Both the position numbers and the translations under genes were made by a program. Below, piece after piece: positions 6,144 through 17,197 of a stretch of DNA of 44,199 nucleotides; within the stretch, counting starts at the first letter, position 1; every line of letters starts with the position of its first letter. The stretch is from an uncultured bacterium (GTDB lineage: Bacteria > Bacillota > Clostridia > Lachnospirales > Lachnospiraceae): the NCBI GenBank assembly GCA_905215155.1, contig CAJMPJ010000030.1, positions 1-44,199 of the forward strand, written 5' to 3'. The notes below the pieces were generated by a model, which was not told the origin of the DNA, made no database searches, and saw nothing but the letters and a program-made list of their open reading frames with translations.

Positions 6144-8285
6144 TTAAAATTTCATGGTCAGTGCAATTCGCTTTTTGGGCACATCCACACTTATGACCTT
6201 TACTTCAACAATGTCTCCCACACTCACCGCTTCCAGAGCGTGTTTGATGAATTTATCTGATATCTGGGAAATATGGACAAGGCCGTCCTGATGGACCCCA
6301 ATATCTACAAATGCTCCGAAATCAATGACATTCCTCACCGTTCCCTTTAATACCATGCCTGGCTGCAAGTCCTTCATATCCATCACATCCGTCCGGAGTA
6401 TGGGCTTTGGCATCTCATCGCGTGGGTCCCTTGCCGGCTTTTCCAGTTCTTTTACAATATCCTGAAGGGTGATCTCACCAATTTCCAGCTCGGCCGCAAG
6501 GGACTTGTAGTCGACGATTTTTTTGCTTAACCCACTCAAACCTCCGTGTCTTAACTGTTCCGGCTCATAGCCAAGTTTTTTGAGAAGTTTTTTTGCGGCT
6601 TCGTAGGATTCGGGATGAACGCTGGTTCCGTCTAACGGGTTTTTCCCGCCCTGGATTCTCATAAAGCCTGCGCACTGCTCATATGCCTTGGGACCCAGCT
6701 TTTGGACTTTAAGTAGCTGGCTTCTGCTTAAAAAGGCTCCGTTCTCTTCCCGGTACGCTACAATATTTTTTGCAATTGGCTTTGAGATACCGGATATGTA
6801 TTCCAAAAGAGAAGCAGATGCCGTGTTCAAATCCACACCTACCTTATTCACGCAGTCTTCCACGACTCCCTGCAGGGCTTCGCTCAAATGTTTTTGATTC
6901 ATGTCATGCTGGTACTGGCCCACACCAATGGATTTGGGATCAATCTTAACCAGCTCGGCAAGAGGGTCCTGAAGTCTGCGGGCAATGGAGACCGCACTTC
7001 TCTGTCCCACATCGAAATTGGGGAATTCTTCTGTGGCAAGTTTGCTGGCGGAATACACAGAGGCACCTGCTTCATTGACAATGATATACTGAACCTGCTG
7101 GGGAATCTCTTTTAACAGTTCTACGATTATTGCTTCGGATTCTCTGGAAGCGGTTCCATTCCCTACGGAAATCAAAGATATGTTATATTTTTTTATCAGC
7201 TTCTTTAAGACAGCTTTTGCTTCATCTACTTTATTCTGGGGCGCTGTGGGGAAAATCACAACGGTATCAAGTACTTTTCCGGTCTCATCCACCACTGCCA
7301 GTTTGCAGCCGGTCCGAAAGGCCGGGTCCCAGCCCAGGACGACCTGCCCGACGATGGGAGGCTGCATCAAGAGCTGTTCCAGGTTTTTACCAAATACCTT
7401 GATGGCACCTTCTTCTGCTTTTTCCGTCAATTCGTTCCTCACTTCACGCTCTATGGCAGGTGCAATCAGGCGGTTATAGCTGTCCGCAATCACTTCCTGC
7501 AGCACTTTTGAGGTATGGGGGTTGTCCCTGACAATGACCTGTTTTTCCAGATACCGGATCATCTGCTCCACCGGAGCCGCAATCTTTACCGTCAGCAGCT
7601 TTTCTTTTTCTCCCCGGTTAATGGCCAAAATTCTGTGGCCTGCCGTCTTTTTTAATGGTTCTTCGTAATTGTAATACATCTCATAGACAGATTCTGCCTC
7701 TTCATCCTTTGCGGTTGACAGCAGGCTGCCCTGGCTGAATGTGGCATTGCGGATATAGGTCCGATATTCCGCATTGTCGGAAATCCGCTCTGCCAGAATA
7801 TCCTTCGCTCCGTCTATGGCCTCCTCCGGGGATGAAACTCCTTTTTCCTCGGATACGTACCGGGCTGCCTCTTCGAAAAGGGAAGTCTGAATCATCTGAA
7901 GCAGGATCAAATCAGCAAGCGGCTCCAATCCTTTTTCCTTTGCAATGGTGGCTCTGGTCCTTCTCTTTGGTTTATAAGGACGGTATAAATCTTCTACTGC
8001 CACCAGAGTCTTTGCAGCCAGAATCTTTTGCTCCAGCTCTTCGGTCAGCTTTTCCTGTTCCCGTATGGATGAGATGACCTGTTCTTTTCGTTCTTCCAAG
8101 TTTCTAAGATAGCGAAGCCGCTCATCCAGATTCCGGAGCACCTCATCGTTTAAGGAGCCGGTAACTTCCTTCCGGTATCTGGCAATAAACGGAATGGTAT
8201 TTCCTTCATCGATCAGCTTTACAGCCGCCTCAACCTGATTCCGTCCAATGGAAAGTTCTTCCTGCAATGCTTTTATTATATCCAT
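6144..8285 (-). CDS. tex: Tex-family RNA-binding transcription accessory protein
   Basis: A 713-residue Tex/YhgF protein. It has the N-terminal helical Tex domain (NQVEAAVKLIDEGNTIPFIARYRKEVTGSLND), a YqgF/RuvC-like nuclease-fold domain (LGWDPAFRTGCKLAVVDETGK, near 320), helix-hairpin-helix segments (LNTASASLLEYISGIS), and a C-terminal S1 RNA-binding domain (KGTVRNVIDFGAFVDIG, roughly residues 640-713). Tex is implicated in transcription and RNA turnover, but its molecular role is not settled. It has its own promoter at 8326-8354. Confidence 0.95.
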   Translation of the reverse strand: MDIIKALQEELSIGRNQVEAAVKLIDEGNTIPFIARYRKEVTGSLNDEVLRNLDERLRYLRNLEERKEQVISSIREQEKLTEELEQKILAAKTLVAVEDLYRPYKPKRRTRATIAKEKGLEPLADLILLQMIQTSLFEEAARYVSEEKGVSSPEEAIDGAKDILAERISDNAEYRTYIRNATFSQGSLLSTAKDEEAESVYEMYYNYEEPLKKTAGHRILAINRGEKEKLLTVKIAAPVEQMIRYLEKQVIVRDNPHTSKVLQEVIADSYNRLIAPAIEREVRNELTEKAEEGAIKVFGKNLEQLLMQPPIVGQVVLGWDPAFRTGCKLAVVDETGKVLDTVVIFPTAPQNKVDEAKAVLKKLIKKYNISLISVGNGTASRESEAIIVELLKEIPQQVQYIIVNEAGASVYSASKLATEEFPNFDVGQRSAVSIARRLQDPLAELVKIDPKSIGVGQYQHDMNQKHLSEALQGVVEDCVNKVGVDLNTASASLLEYISGISKPIAKNIVAYREENGAFLSRSQLLKVQKLGPKAYEQCAGFMRIQGGKNPLDGTSVHPESYEAAKKLLKKLGYEPEQLRHGGLSGLSKKIVDYKSLAAELEIGEITLQDIVKELEKPARDPRDEMPKPILRTDVMDMKDLQPGMVLKGTVRNVIDFGAFVDIGVHQDGLVHISQISDKFIKHALEAVSVGDIVEVKVISVDVPKKRIALTMKF

Positions 8286-8325
8286 GCTGTACCCCTTGCT
8301 TCTTAATAGTTCATTTAATTTAATT

Positions 8326-8354
8326 ATTATAATTCATCAGACTTTGGTTTGCAA
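8326..8354 (-). promoter_or_regulatory. Promoter of tex
   Basis: Minus strand TTGCAA (8354-8349), a 17-base spacer, TATAAT (8331-8326). The predicted leader is about 35 bases and contains the AAGGGG ribosome binding site. Confidence 0.75.
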
Positions 8355-8362
8355 GACCCGTC

Positions 8363-8391
8363 TGGACATACAGCCCGTTTCGTGCTACAAT
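8363..8391 (+). promoter_or_regulatory. Promoter of the 8454 membrane-protein gene
   Basis: TGGACA (8363-8368), a 17-base spacer, then extended -10 TGC-TACAAT (8386-8391). It is back to back with the tex promoter. Confidence 0.7.
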
Positions 8392-8453
8392 CATACAATG
8401 CGAGAGAACGCGCTCTTTGCTTTTTAAAATTCGCAAACGAGGTACAAATACAA

Positions 8454-8849
8454 ATGGAAAATCATAACAAAAGCAATAACGGAATGATGCCCCAGCTTCC
8501 TCCGGCAGGTTCCTTTCTGGCCTATTGGTCTGTTTTCCTCGGCGGTCTTGGCCTGGTGACCGACTGCCTTCCTTTATTCACCATCTGGAATCTTCCCGCC
8601 GGATTGTTCTTGGGTCTGGGCGGTATCGCATGCGCAGTGCTTTCCAAACATGGGAAGCCAATGACACAACAGGCTCAGCTTGGTCTCATTCTGTCTGTCA
8701 TATCTCTTATCTGCGGACTGCTTATGACACTTTTAATTATCTTTGTCTACGATGCCATGGATAACAACACTCCCTTGGGACAGTATTTCAGGGACGCCAT
8801 CGAATCCACCACTCAGGCACTTATGCCATCCCGCGGATTAGGAGAATAA
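8454..8849 (+). CDS. Small membrane protein, DUF4190-like
   Basis: A 131-residue protein with a short polar N-terminus (NHNKSNNGMMPQLPPAG) and two or three hydrophobic segments (about residues 20-60 and 75-100: LGLILSVISLICGLLMTLLIIF). The pattern of a Gly/Leu-rich hairpin with QLGLILSVISLICG resembles DUF4190 proteins, whose role is unknown. I chose ATG 8454, with GAGG 11 bases upstream; the open frame to 8349 lies upstream of the predicted transcript start at about 8398 and so cannot all be translated. It ends 3 bases before the stop of the convergent DUF2752 gene, with no visible terminator between. Confidence 0.75.
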   Translation: MENHNKSNNGMMPQLPPAGSFLAYWSVFLGGLGLVTDCLPLFTIWNLPAGLFLGLGGIACAVLSKHGKPMTQQAQLGLILSVISLICGLLMTLLIIFVYDAMDNNTPLGQYFRDAIESTTQALMPSRGLGE

Positions 8850-8852
8850 GAT

Positions 8853-9200
8853 TTATTTCATAAGAGGAAGCAGGTCCACTCCCTTTATCACCAGCATATA
8901 ATTTTTGAAGATCCAGTTGATCACTACAATTGCAGCTCCTGTCAGGATAAAAAAGCGGACTCTTTTGTTGTGGTCCATGGGTCGCTTGAACCGTCTGGAT
9001 AGAAACCTTAGGAATAGTTCCAGAAGAATCACAAAAATAGTATAAAGGACCAGCGGATGATACTGAAAACTCATCCGCAGGTCCTCCCGTAATAAGGAGC
9101 GGACTGCCCTTGTTCCCCCGCATCCCGGACAGTAAAGTCCGGTCAGAGTATTGAACACGCAGGGAAGTCCCAAACCTAATAGTTTCTTTAACCAATCCAT
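8853..9200 (-). CDS. DUF2752 membrane protein
   Basis: A 115-residue protein with the DUF2752 hallmark LYCPGCGGTRAVRSLL, then RMSFQYHPLVLYTIF, and two to three membrane helices. The cysteine motif suggests metal or redox binding, but the function of the family is unknown. I chose the ATG at 9200, which has GGGGAATGAA directly upstream; the longer frame to 9239 would overlap lysC. It lies 13 bases downstream of the lysC stop on the same strand, so it is probably the last gene of the hom-lysC transcript. Confidence 0.85.
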   Translation of the reverse strand: MDWLKKLLGLGLPCVFNTLTGLYCPGCGGTRAVRSLLREDLRMSFQYHPLVLYTIFVILLELFLRFLSRRFKRPMDHNKRVRFFILTGAAIVVINWIFKNYMLVIKGVDLLPLMK

Positions 9201-9213
9201 TTCATTCCCCTGT

Positions 9214-10422
9214 CTAGTCTGCCAGATCAAAGACATCATGCACCGATCTCATGGAACGTTCCACATCTGCTTCATCAATCAAAACTGTTATCCGAATCTC
9301 AGAAGTTGCAATCATCTTAATGTTCACATTGGCGTTTGAAAGCGCTTCAAACATCTTGGCCGCCACGCCCGGATTGCTTGACATTCCGGCTCCAATGATA
9401 GAAATCTTGGCTACCCCTTCTTCACTGGTCACATCATGTGCCGAAAGAAGCTCTTTATTTTCTCCGAGCAGATCCAGAGTTTCCTTTAAATCCGTTTTTG
9501 CCACCGTAAAAGAGATATCTTTTCTTTCTTCCCTTCCGATGGACTGTATGATAATATCCACATTGATGTTGTGCTTTGCCAGAAGGTTAAAGATCTTAAA
9601 AGCAATTCCTGGCATATTCCTGACCCCGATGACGGATATTCGGGCTACATTTTTATCTGCGGCAACTCCGCTGACCAGCATTCTCTCCATTTTCGCTTCC
9701 TCCTTGACAATCGTACCTTCTTCCCTTGTCAGACTTGACCGGACAACCAACTGTACTCCGTAACGCTTTGCCATTTCCACAGACCTGTTGTGGAGGACCT
9801 TTGCTCCCAGGGATGCAAATTCCAGCATTTCGTCATAAGAAACTTCAGGAAGCTTTCTGGCGTTTGACACCACCCGGGGATCTGCTGTGTATACACCATC
9901 CACATCCGTATAGATCTCACATGCATCTGCATGGAGGGCTGCCGCAAGAGCGACCGCAGTTGTGTCAGAGCCGCCCCGTCCAAGTGTGGTTAAATCATCG
10001 AATTTATTGATTCCCTGGAAACCTGTGATTACGACAATCTTCCTGGCATCCAGTTCATGACGGATACGTTCCGTATCAATCCGCTTTAATTTGGCTGTGC
10101 CGTAAGCAGAGGTGGTATGCATGGCTACCTGCGCCGCATTCAAGGAAACAGCCGGAACCCCAAGTGCATCAAAAGCCATGGACATAAGGGCTACACTGAC
10201 CTGTTCTCCGGTTGCAAGAAGCATATCCAGTTCTCTCTTCGGCGGATTGGGATTCACCTCATGGGCTTTGGCTATGAGACCATCTGTGGTCTTTCCCATA
10301 GCGGATAAAACGACTACCACCTGATTGCCTTTTTCATACTCTTCGATACAGCGTTTTGCTACATTGAAAATTCTTTCTTTGTCTGCGACGGAGCTACCGC
10401 CAAATTTTTTTACTACTAACAT
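9214..10422 (-). CDS. lysC: Aspartokinase with two C-terminal ACT domains
   Basis: Phosphorylates aspartate, the first step to lysine, threonine and methionine. At 402 residues it is a monofunctional aspartokinase. KFGGSSVAD lies at residues 5-13, the catalytic GRGGSDTTAVALAAAL segment near 150-165, EIYTDVDGVYTADPR near 170-185, and two ACT domains occupy about 265-400 (SVIGVRNMPGIAFKIF and SIIGAGMSSNPGVAAKMF). ACT domains in this family bind lysine and/or threonine; which one cannot be read here. It follows hom by 20 bases. Confidence 0.95.
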   Translation of the reverse strand: MLVVKKFGGSSVADKERIFNVAKRCIEEYEKGNQVVVVLSAMGKTTDGLIAKAHEVNPNPPKRELDMLLATGEQVSVALMSMAFDALGVPAVSLNAAQVAMHTTSAYGTAKLKRIDTERIRHELDARKIVVITGFQGINKFDDLTTLGRGGSDTTAVALAAALHADACEIYTDVDGVYTADPRVVSNARKLPEVSYDEMLEFASLGAKVLHNRSVEMAKRYGVQLVVRSSLTREEGTIVKEEAKMERMLVSGVAADKNVARISVIGVRNMPGIAFKIFNLLAKHNINVDIIIQSIGREERKDISFTVAKTDLKETLDLLGENKELLSAHDVTSEEGVAKISIIGAGMSSNPGVAAKMFEALSNANVNIKMIATSEIRITVLIDEADVERSMRSVHDVFDLAD

Positions 10423-10442
10423 CGCTGCCTCCTGGCGAAAGT

Positions 10443-11657
10443 TTAAAATTCTGCGCGGATGCGCTGTCTGATTCCTGACAGCTCTTTCGCTTTTCTGTCG
10501 TATTCTTCTTCTGTCATCACTTCGGTTAAGAATGCAAACTCATCCATATGATCCAGTTCAATCCCCTCTACCTTACCGAACACTTCTTCCACTTCTTTCA
10601 TACGCTTTGCGGCGATTCCCTTGATTCTTACAAAGTAGCGGAAGGACATGCTGTCCATGGATGAGATGGCAAGACCTTGATCATCCCAGCCAAAATCCAC
10701 ATGCTGGTCTTCATTTTTAAGGGCTTCAATGATGTCTGCAATAACTGCACTGGCAGTAGGAAGCTTTCCTGCTCCGCTGCCGTAAAACATGGAAGTGCCA
10801 AGCATGTTTCCTTTTACTAAAATGCCGTTATAGACATCACTTACAGAATACAGCGGATGGTCCCTGCCGATCATGACCGGAGCAACAAACGCATGGGCAG
10901 CTCCCTTTTCCATACGGCTGGAGCCTAACAGCTTAATGGAAGTCCCAAGACTTTCGGCATAGGCAAAATCCACATCCGTTATTTTTGTTATCCCTTCTGT
11001 ATAAATATGCTCGAAATTCACTTCGTGTCCCGAAGCCATGGCTGTCAGGATGGCAATTTTTCTGCAGGTATCATGTCCCTCCACATCTGCTTCGGGATTT
11101 CTCTCGGCATATCCTAAATCCTGGGCTTCCCGTAAAGCTGTTTCAAAGGTTTCTCCTGCTTTTTCCATTTTGGTCAATATGTAGTTGGTCGTTCCGTTTA
11201 GGATGCCGGTGATTTCCTCGATTTCCTCCCCTGCCAGACACGTATAAAGAGGGCGAATGACAGGAATACCGCCGCCTACACTGGCTTCAAACAGGAAATT
11301 CACATTATGTTCTTTTGCAATCTTTAGAAGTTCAGTTCCGTATGCGGCAACCAGCGCTTTATTGGAGGTAGCTACGTGCTTTCCCGCTTCCAGACATGCT
11401 TTTACAAATGGGTAAGCGGGTTTTAGTCCTCCCATAGTCTCTATCACCATAGTTACTTCCGGATCTTTTACAATGATGGAAAAATCATGAACGATTTTAT
11501 CCTCCACCGTTGTACCTGGAAATTCTCTTAAATCCAGGACATACTTCACAGAGACCGTATCTCCTACTTTTCTTGCTATGGTTTCTTTATTTCTCTCTAA
11601 TATCTCTACTACACCAGAACCGATGGTACCATAGCCCATAACTGCAACATTCTTCAT
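10443..11657 (-). CDS. hom: Homoserine dehydrogenase
   Basis: Reduces aspartate semialdehyde to homoserine. The 404-residue protein has the NAD(P)-binding N-terminus VAVMGYGTIGSGVVEIL (residues 4-20), the substrate region GILNGTTNYILTKM (near 170) and the family signature region AEADVEGHDTCRK, here NPEADVEGHDTCRKIAIL. The C-terminal 70 residues are regulatory-sized, but an ACT fold is not obvious by eye. It sits between the ACT/HTH regulator (6-base gap) and lysC, forming an aspartate-family operon. Confidence 0.95.
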   Translation of the reverse strand: MKNVAVMGYGTIGSGVVEILERNKETIARKVGDTVSVKYVLDLREFPGTTVEDKIVHDFSIIVKDPEVTMVIETMGGLKPAYPFVKACLEAGKHVATSNKALVAAYGTELLKIAKEHNVNFLFEASVGGGIPVIRPLYTCLAGEEIEEITGILNGTTNYILTKMEKAGETFETALREAQDLGYAERNPEADVEGHDTCRKIAILTAMASGHEVNFEHIYTEGITKITDVDFAYAESLGTSIKLLGSSRMEKGAAHAFVAPVMIGRDHPLYSVSDVYNGILVKGNMLGTSMFYGSGAGKLPTASAVIADIIEALKNEDQHVDFGWDDQGLAISSMDSMSFRYFVRIKGIAAKRMKEVEEVFGKVEGIELDHMDEFAFLTEVMTEEEYDRKAKELSGIRQRIRAEF

Positions 11658-11663
11658 CTCTCT

Positions 11664-12107
11664 CTACTCCCTGGCTAAAATTTTTACGTAGTGGACCCCA
11701 TTCTTTACTTCCATGTCCTCAACCATTTTGGATACGTTCCCGGTGGTTTCAAGAACCTCCACACTCAGTGTCAAAGTGGCTACACCATTGACTGGAATAC
11801 TCTGGTGTATGGTAAGGATATTGGCGCGGTATACCGCCACAATGTGAAGAAGATCAGACAGCAAACCTGGTTCGTCGTCCATCTGCATCACAAGGGTAAT
11901 GGTTTTTCCTTTCGTATTATCATAAAACGGAAAGATATCATCCTTGTACTTATAAAAAGAGCTGCGGCTGATCCCGACTCTGTCAGTCGCCTCCTGAACG
12001 GTGATGACACGCTCCGATTCCAACAGTTTTTTTGCCTCAACAACCTTTAGCAATACTTCAGGTACAGCTTTCTGCTTTACCACAAAATATTTACTTTTTT
12101 CTTCCAT
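11664..12107 (-). CDS. ACT-domain regulator, PheB / UPF0735 family
   Basis: A 147-residue protein, the usual length for UPF0735/PheB. It has an N-terminal predicted helix-turn-helix (RVITVQEATDRVGISRSSFYKY, about residues 29-50) and a C-terminal ACT domain (LVMQMDDEPGLLSDLLHIV, 70-145). ACT domains bind amino acids, so it may sense a product of the pathway encoded downstream. I chose ATG 12107 because it gives the family length; the frame to 12194 crosses the promoter. It heads the hom-lysC operon. The binding of its own promoter through the inverted repeat at 12113-12170 is inferred. Confidence 0.88.
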   Translation of the reverse strand: MEEKSKYFVVKQKAVPEVLLKVVEAKKLLESERVITVQEATDRVGISRSSFYKYKDDIFPFYDNTKGKTITLVMQMDDEPGLLSDLLHIVAVYRANILTIHQSIPVNGVATLTLSVEVLETTGNVSKMVEDMEVKNGVHYVKILARE

Positions 12108-12112
12108 AAAAA

Positions 12113-12170
12113 AATATCTTCCCTTCTGTGTCCGCAACAGAAAAACATCTGTGCTCATAGGGAAGATATT
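12113..12170. promoter_or_regulatory. Inverted repeat bracketing the start of the ACT-hom-lysC operon
   Basis: AATATCTTCCC (12113-12123) and GGGAAGATATT (12160-12170) are a perfect 11-base inverted pair with 36 bases between. One arm covers the -10 region (TAATAT) and predicted transcript start. The other covers the ribosome binding site of the ACT gene. If transcription starts near 12159, most of the upstream arm is not transcribed, so a DNA operator is more likely than an RNA hairpin. Confidence 0.6.
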
Positions 12171-12194
12171 AACATATTTACGATGGGTATGCAA
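12166..12194 (-). promoter_or_regulatory. Promoter of the ACT-hom-lysC operon
   Basis: Minus strand TTGCAT (12194-12189), a 17-base spacer, extended -10 TGT-TAATAT (12171-12166). Confidence 0.7.
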
Positions 12195-12221
12195 CTATTT
12201 TTCTATTTATTTTCTTTATTT

Positions 12222-13356
12222 CTATTCGGACTGGTCCTCACTTACCTTTGCTCCGGTGCTTAACCAGCGCAGATAGGCATACATAAACTGGTCCAGAGCC
12301 CCGTCCAAAACACTGTTGACATTGCCGGTTTCCGCATTGGTTCTATGGTCCTTGACCATGGTGTAAGGCTGTAAAACATAGGAACGGATCTGGTTGCCCC
12401 AGCCGATTTCCGTCACATCGCCCCGGATGCCGGAAAGCTTTTCTGCATTCTCCTGCTGCTTTAATAAATAGAGCTTTGCTTTTAACATCTGCATGGCCTT
12501 ATCTTTATTCTGGAACTGGGAGCGTTCATTCTGGCACTGCACCACGATTCCCGTAGGAAGATGGGTAATACGGATGGCGGAAGAAGTTTTGTTGATATGC
12601 TGTCCACCGGCTCCGCTGGAACGATAGGTGTCAATCCTTAAATCCTCTTCATTGATCTCCACATCAAGATCCTCTTCAATATCCGGCATCACATCACAGG
12701 AAACAAAAGAAGTCTGCCGCTTGCCCGCAGCATTAAAAGGAGAGATGCGCACCAGACGATGAACTCCTTTTTCTGATTTTAAATAGCCGTAAGCATTGAT
12801 GCCGTTTACCTGAATGGTAACAGACTTGATGCCGGCCTCATCTCCGTCAAGGTAATCCAGCACCTCGGTCTGAAAGCCCTTTTTCTCTGCCCAGCGGCAG
12901 AACATACGGTAAAGCATACTGCACCAGTCACAGGATTCGGTTCCGCCTGCACCTGCATTCAATTTTAAAATGGCATTGTGGCTGTCGTATTCTCCAGACA
13001 AAAGAGTGCTTATGCGCATGGCTTCCAGTTTTTCCTTAAACTCCGTCAGCATTTCTTCCACTTCCGGAATCAGGGATGGATCATTCTCTTCATTGCCCAT
13101 CTCGATCATCACACCAATGTCTTCGTATTGCTGTTCCAGGTCTTTATATCCCTGGACGGTATCTTTTAAATTCTTGGCAAGCTGGACGACCTTGGTGGAT
13201 TTCTCCGGGTCCTCCCAGAAGCCCGGTTCTTCCATGGACTTGTCTAACTCAGCGATCCTCTTTAACTTATTATCTAAGTCAAAGTGAATCCCTCACTTCC
13301 ACTAATGGTTTTTGAAACGTCGATAATTCATATTTGTACTGATCTAACTCTACCAC
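12222..13356 (-). CDS. prfB: Peptide chain release factor 2, with programmed +1 frameshift
   Basis: Releases peptides at UGA and UAA codons. A GTG start at 13356 opens 25 codons (V V E L D Q Y K Y E L S...) ending CTT, followed by an in-frame TGA at 13281-13279. Skipping one T gives CTT-GAC and continues as DLDNKLKRIAELDKSMEEPG, then the long frame to 12222 (377 residues in all). An internal Shine-Dalgarno-like GAGGGA precedes the slippery CTTTGAC, as in classical prfB. The stop-recognition tripeptide SPF (VRISPFNAAG) identifies RF2, and GAGGQHINK is the catalytic GGQ loop. The full product joins 13356-13282 to 13280-12222. GGGTGA lies upstream of the GTG. Confidence 0.95.
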
Positions 13357-13394
13357 TGTGTCACCCACTTTCTGATTATATTATTTATAAATAC

Positions 13395-13437
13395 AAAATT
13401 GGGGCCCGCCCCTTTTGCAGGTGCGAACTCCAATTTT
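13395..13437 (-). terminator. Stem-loop between secA and prfB
   Basis: AAAATTGG (13395-13402) pairs with CCAATTTT (13430-13437). GC-rich sequence (GGGGCGGGCCCC on the minus strand) sits inside the stem. On the minus strand the second arm ends in TTTT. It probably limits readthrough from secA into prfB. Confidence 0.6.
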
Positions 13438-13446
13438 ATAAAAATA

Positions 13447-16017
<2,571 letters not shown>

Positions 16018-16066
16018 GTTTCATTCTCCTACTCTTCTTAACTATATACACGGTACAATCTTGTAT

Positions 16067-16095
16067 ATTGTAGCACTAACTCCTCTTTAATTCAA
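16067..16095 (-). promoter_or_regulatory. Promoter of secA
   Basis: Minus strand TTGAAT (16095-16090), a 17-base spacer, extended -10 TGC-TACAAT (16072-16067), giving a leader of about 40-45 bases. Confidence 0.75.
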
Positions 16096-16570
16096 TGAAT
16101 TCATAAAAAATTAACATTCTGGTAATAATAAGACCATATCCTGCCAGCCCTTCCCTTTTATTCCACGGCAAACGGCGGCAAAACAGAAAATTATTATGGT
16201 CAACCTGACACATTGCACAAAAAACATGTTCGATTCTTCGCTTTTCCACATTATCCACATTTCATTGTGTATTTCAACCCCATTTTTATCCCCACCATTT
16301 CCCCCCATAAATATTGAAAAAAACAGTTATACACCGAGTTATCCACATTATCCACATTTTTTCTCCACATATTCCCAGAATTCCCGATCTGTTTCCAAAC
16401 CTTGAAATTTTTGTGTACTTGTCATAAAATTTACTTTTTCGACGGAAAATAACATTTTTTCCTTGACCTTTTTTTATCCCCATCTATAGTTTTTCAATAA
16501 ATAGATAAAATATAAGTAGATACATTTCACAAATAATTCACACTAATTATCTTAAAACTTTACAATCATA
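16096..16570. other. Gene-free region with DnaA-box cluster
   Basis: No credible gene is found between the secA and hpf promoters. The perfect DnaA-box consensus TTATCCACA occurs at 16251-16259, 16339-16347 and 16348-16356, all in the same orientation and the last two directly adjacent. Near matches with one difference lie at 16242-16250 (TTTTCCACA), 16286-16294 and 16474-16482 (TTATCCCCA) and 16361-16369 (TTCTCCACA), and a weaker one (two differences) at 16327-16335. The sequence on the right (about 16400-16600) is very AT-rich. No dnaA, dnaN or other origin gene is nearby. Confidence 0.7.
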
Positions 16571-16599
16571 TTGAATTATTCTCAAAAATATGTTACACT
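16571..16599 (+). promoter_or_regulatory. Promoter of hpf
   Basis: TTGAAT (16571-16576), a 17-base spacer, extended -10 TGT-TACACT (16594-16599). The leader is about 27 bases and carries AAGGAG. No sigma-B-type sequence was recognised. Confidence 0.7.
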
Positions 16600-16632
16600 A
16601 TTGCTATCTTAAGAAAAAGGAGCTGATGACTT

Positions 16633-17160
16633 ATGCGTTTTACAATTACAGGAAAGAATATTGAGGTCACATCAGGGTTACGGGAAGCGGTTGAAGACAA
16701 GCTTGGAAAATTAGATCGTTTCTTTGCTCCTGCAACAGAAGCTACAGTAAGACTCAGCGTACAGAAAGAAATACAAAAAATCGAAGTGACAATTCCAGTG
16801 AAAGGACATCTTATCCGGGCAGAGGAATCCAGCACAGACATGTATGTTTCTATTGATCTGGTGGAGGAGATCCTGGAACGGCAGTTAAAAAAATATAAGA
16901 ACAAGCTGATTGACAAGAAACAGAATGCGCCTTCCTTCTCCGCAGCTTTTATTGAAGAAGAGAATCACATCGACGATCATGTGGAAATTGTGAAAACAAA
17001 AAAATTCGCAGTTAAGCCAATGGACCCGGAAGAGGCATGTGTTCAAATGGAACTTCTGGGACACAGCTTTTTCGTATTTTTAAACGCAGACACAGACGAA
17101 GTCAATGTGGTTTATAAAAGAAAAGGCGGTTCCTACGGACTGATTGAACCGGAATTTTAA
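16633..17160 (+). CDS. hpf: Long-form ribosome hibernation promoting factor
   Basis: Binds 30S subunits and dimerises ribosomes (100S) in stationary phase. The 175-residue length marks the long form. The N-terminal S30AE domain is MRFTITGKNIEVTSGLREAVEDKLGK onwards to about residue 100. A short linker follows, and then the C-terminal dimerisation domain (VKTKKFAVKPMDPEEACVQMELLGHSFFVFLN, about 118-175). AAGGAG at 16617-16622 precedes the ATG by 10 bases. It is monocistronic, ended by the terminator shared with trxB. Confidence 0.95.
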   Translation: MRFTITGKNIEVTSGLREAVEDKLGKLDRFFAPATEATVRLSVQKEIQKIEVTIPVKGHLIRAEESSTDMYVSIDLVEEILERQLKKYKNKLIDKKQNAPSFSAAFIEEENHIDDHVEIVKTKKFAVKPMDPEEACVQMELLGHSFFVFLNADTDEVNVVYKRKGGSYGLIEPEF

Positions 17161-17169
17161 TGTAAAAAG

Positions 17170-17197
17170 CAGCCAGGATAAAACCTGGCTGTTTTTT
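17170..17197. terminator. Terminator between hpf and trxB
   Basis: CAGCCAGG, loop ATAAAA, CCTGGCTG, then TTTTTT on the plus strand; an A-run at 17164-17168 serves the minus strand. It is an 8-base perfect stem between convergent genes. Confidence 0.92.

Noticed and set aside
16076..16483. Several short frames in the secA-hpf gap (e.g. 16076-16258, 16286-16483)
   Set aside because: They overlap one another and the DnaA-box repeats, and lack ribosome binding sites and protein-like composition.
16096..16570. A full chromosomal origin (oriC) in the secA-hpf gap
   Set aside because: Boxes are present, but dnaA, dnaN and the usual origin gene order are absent; a DnaA-box cluster is the more careful label.
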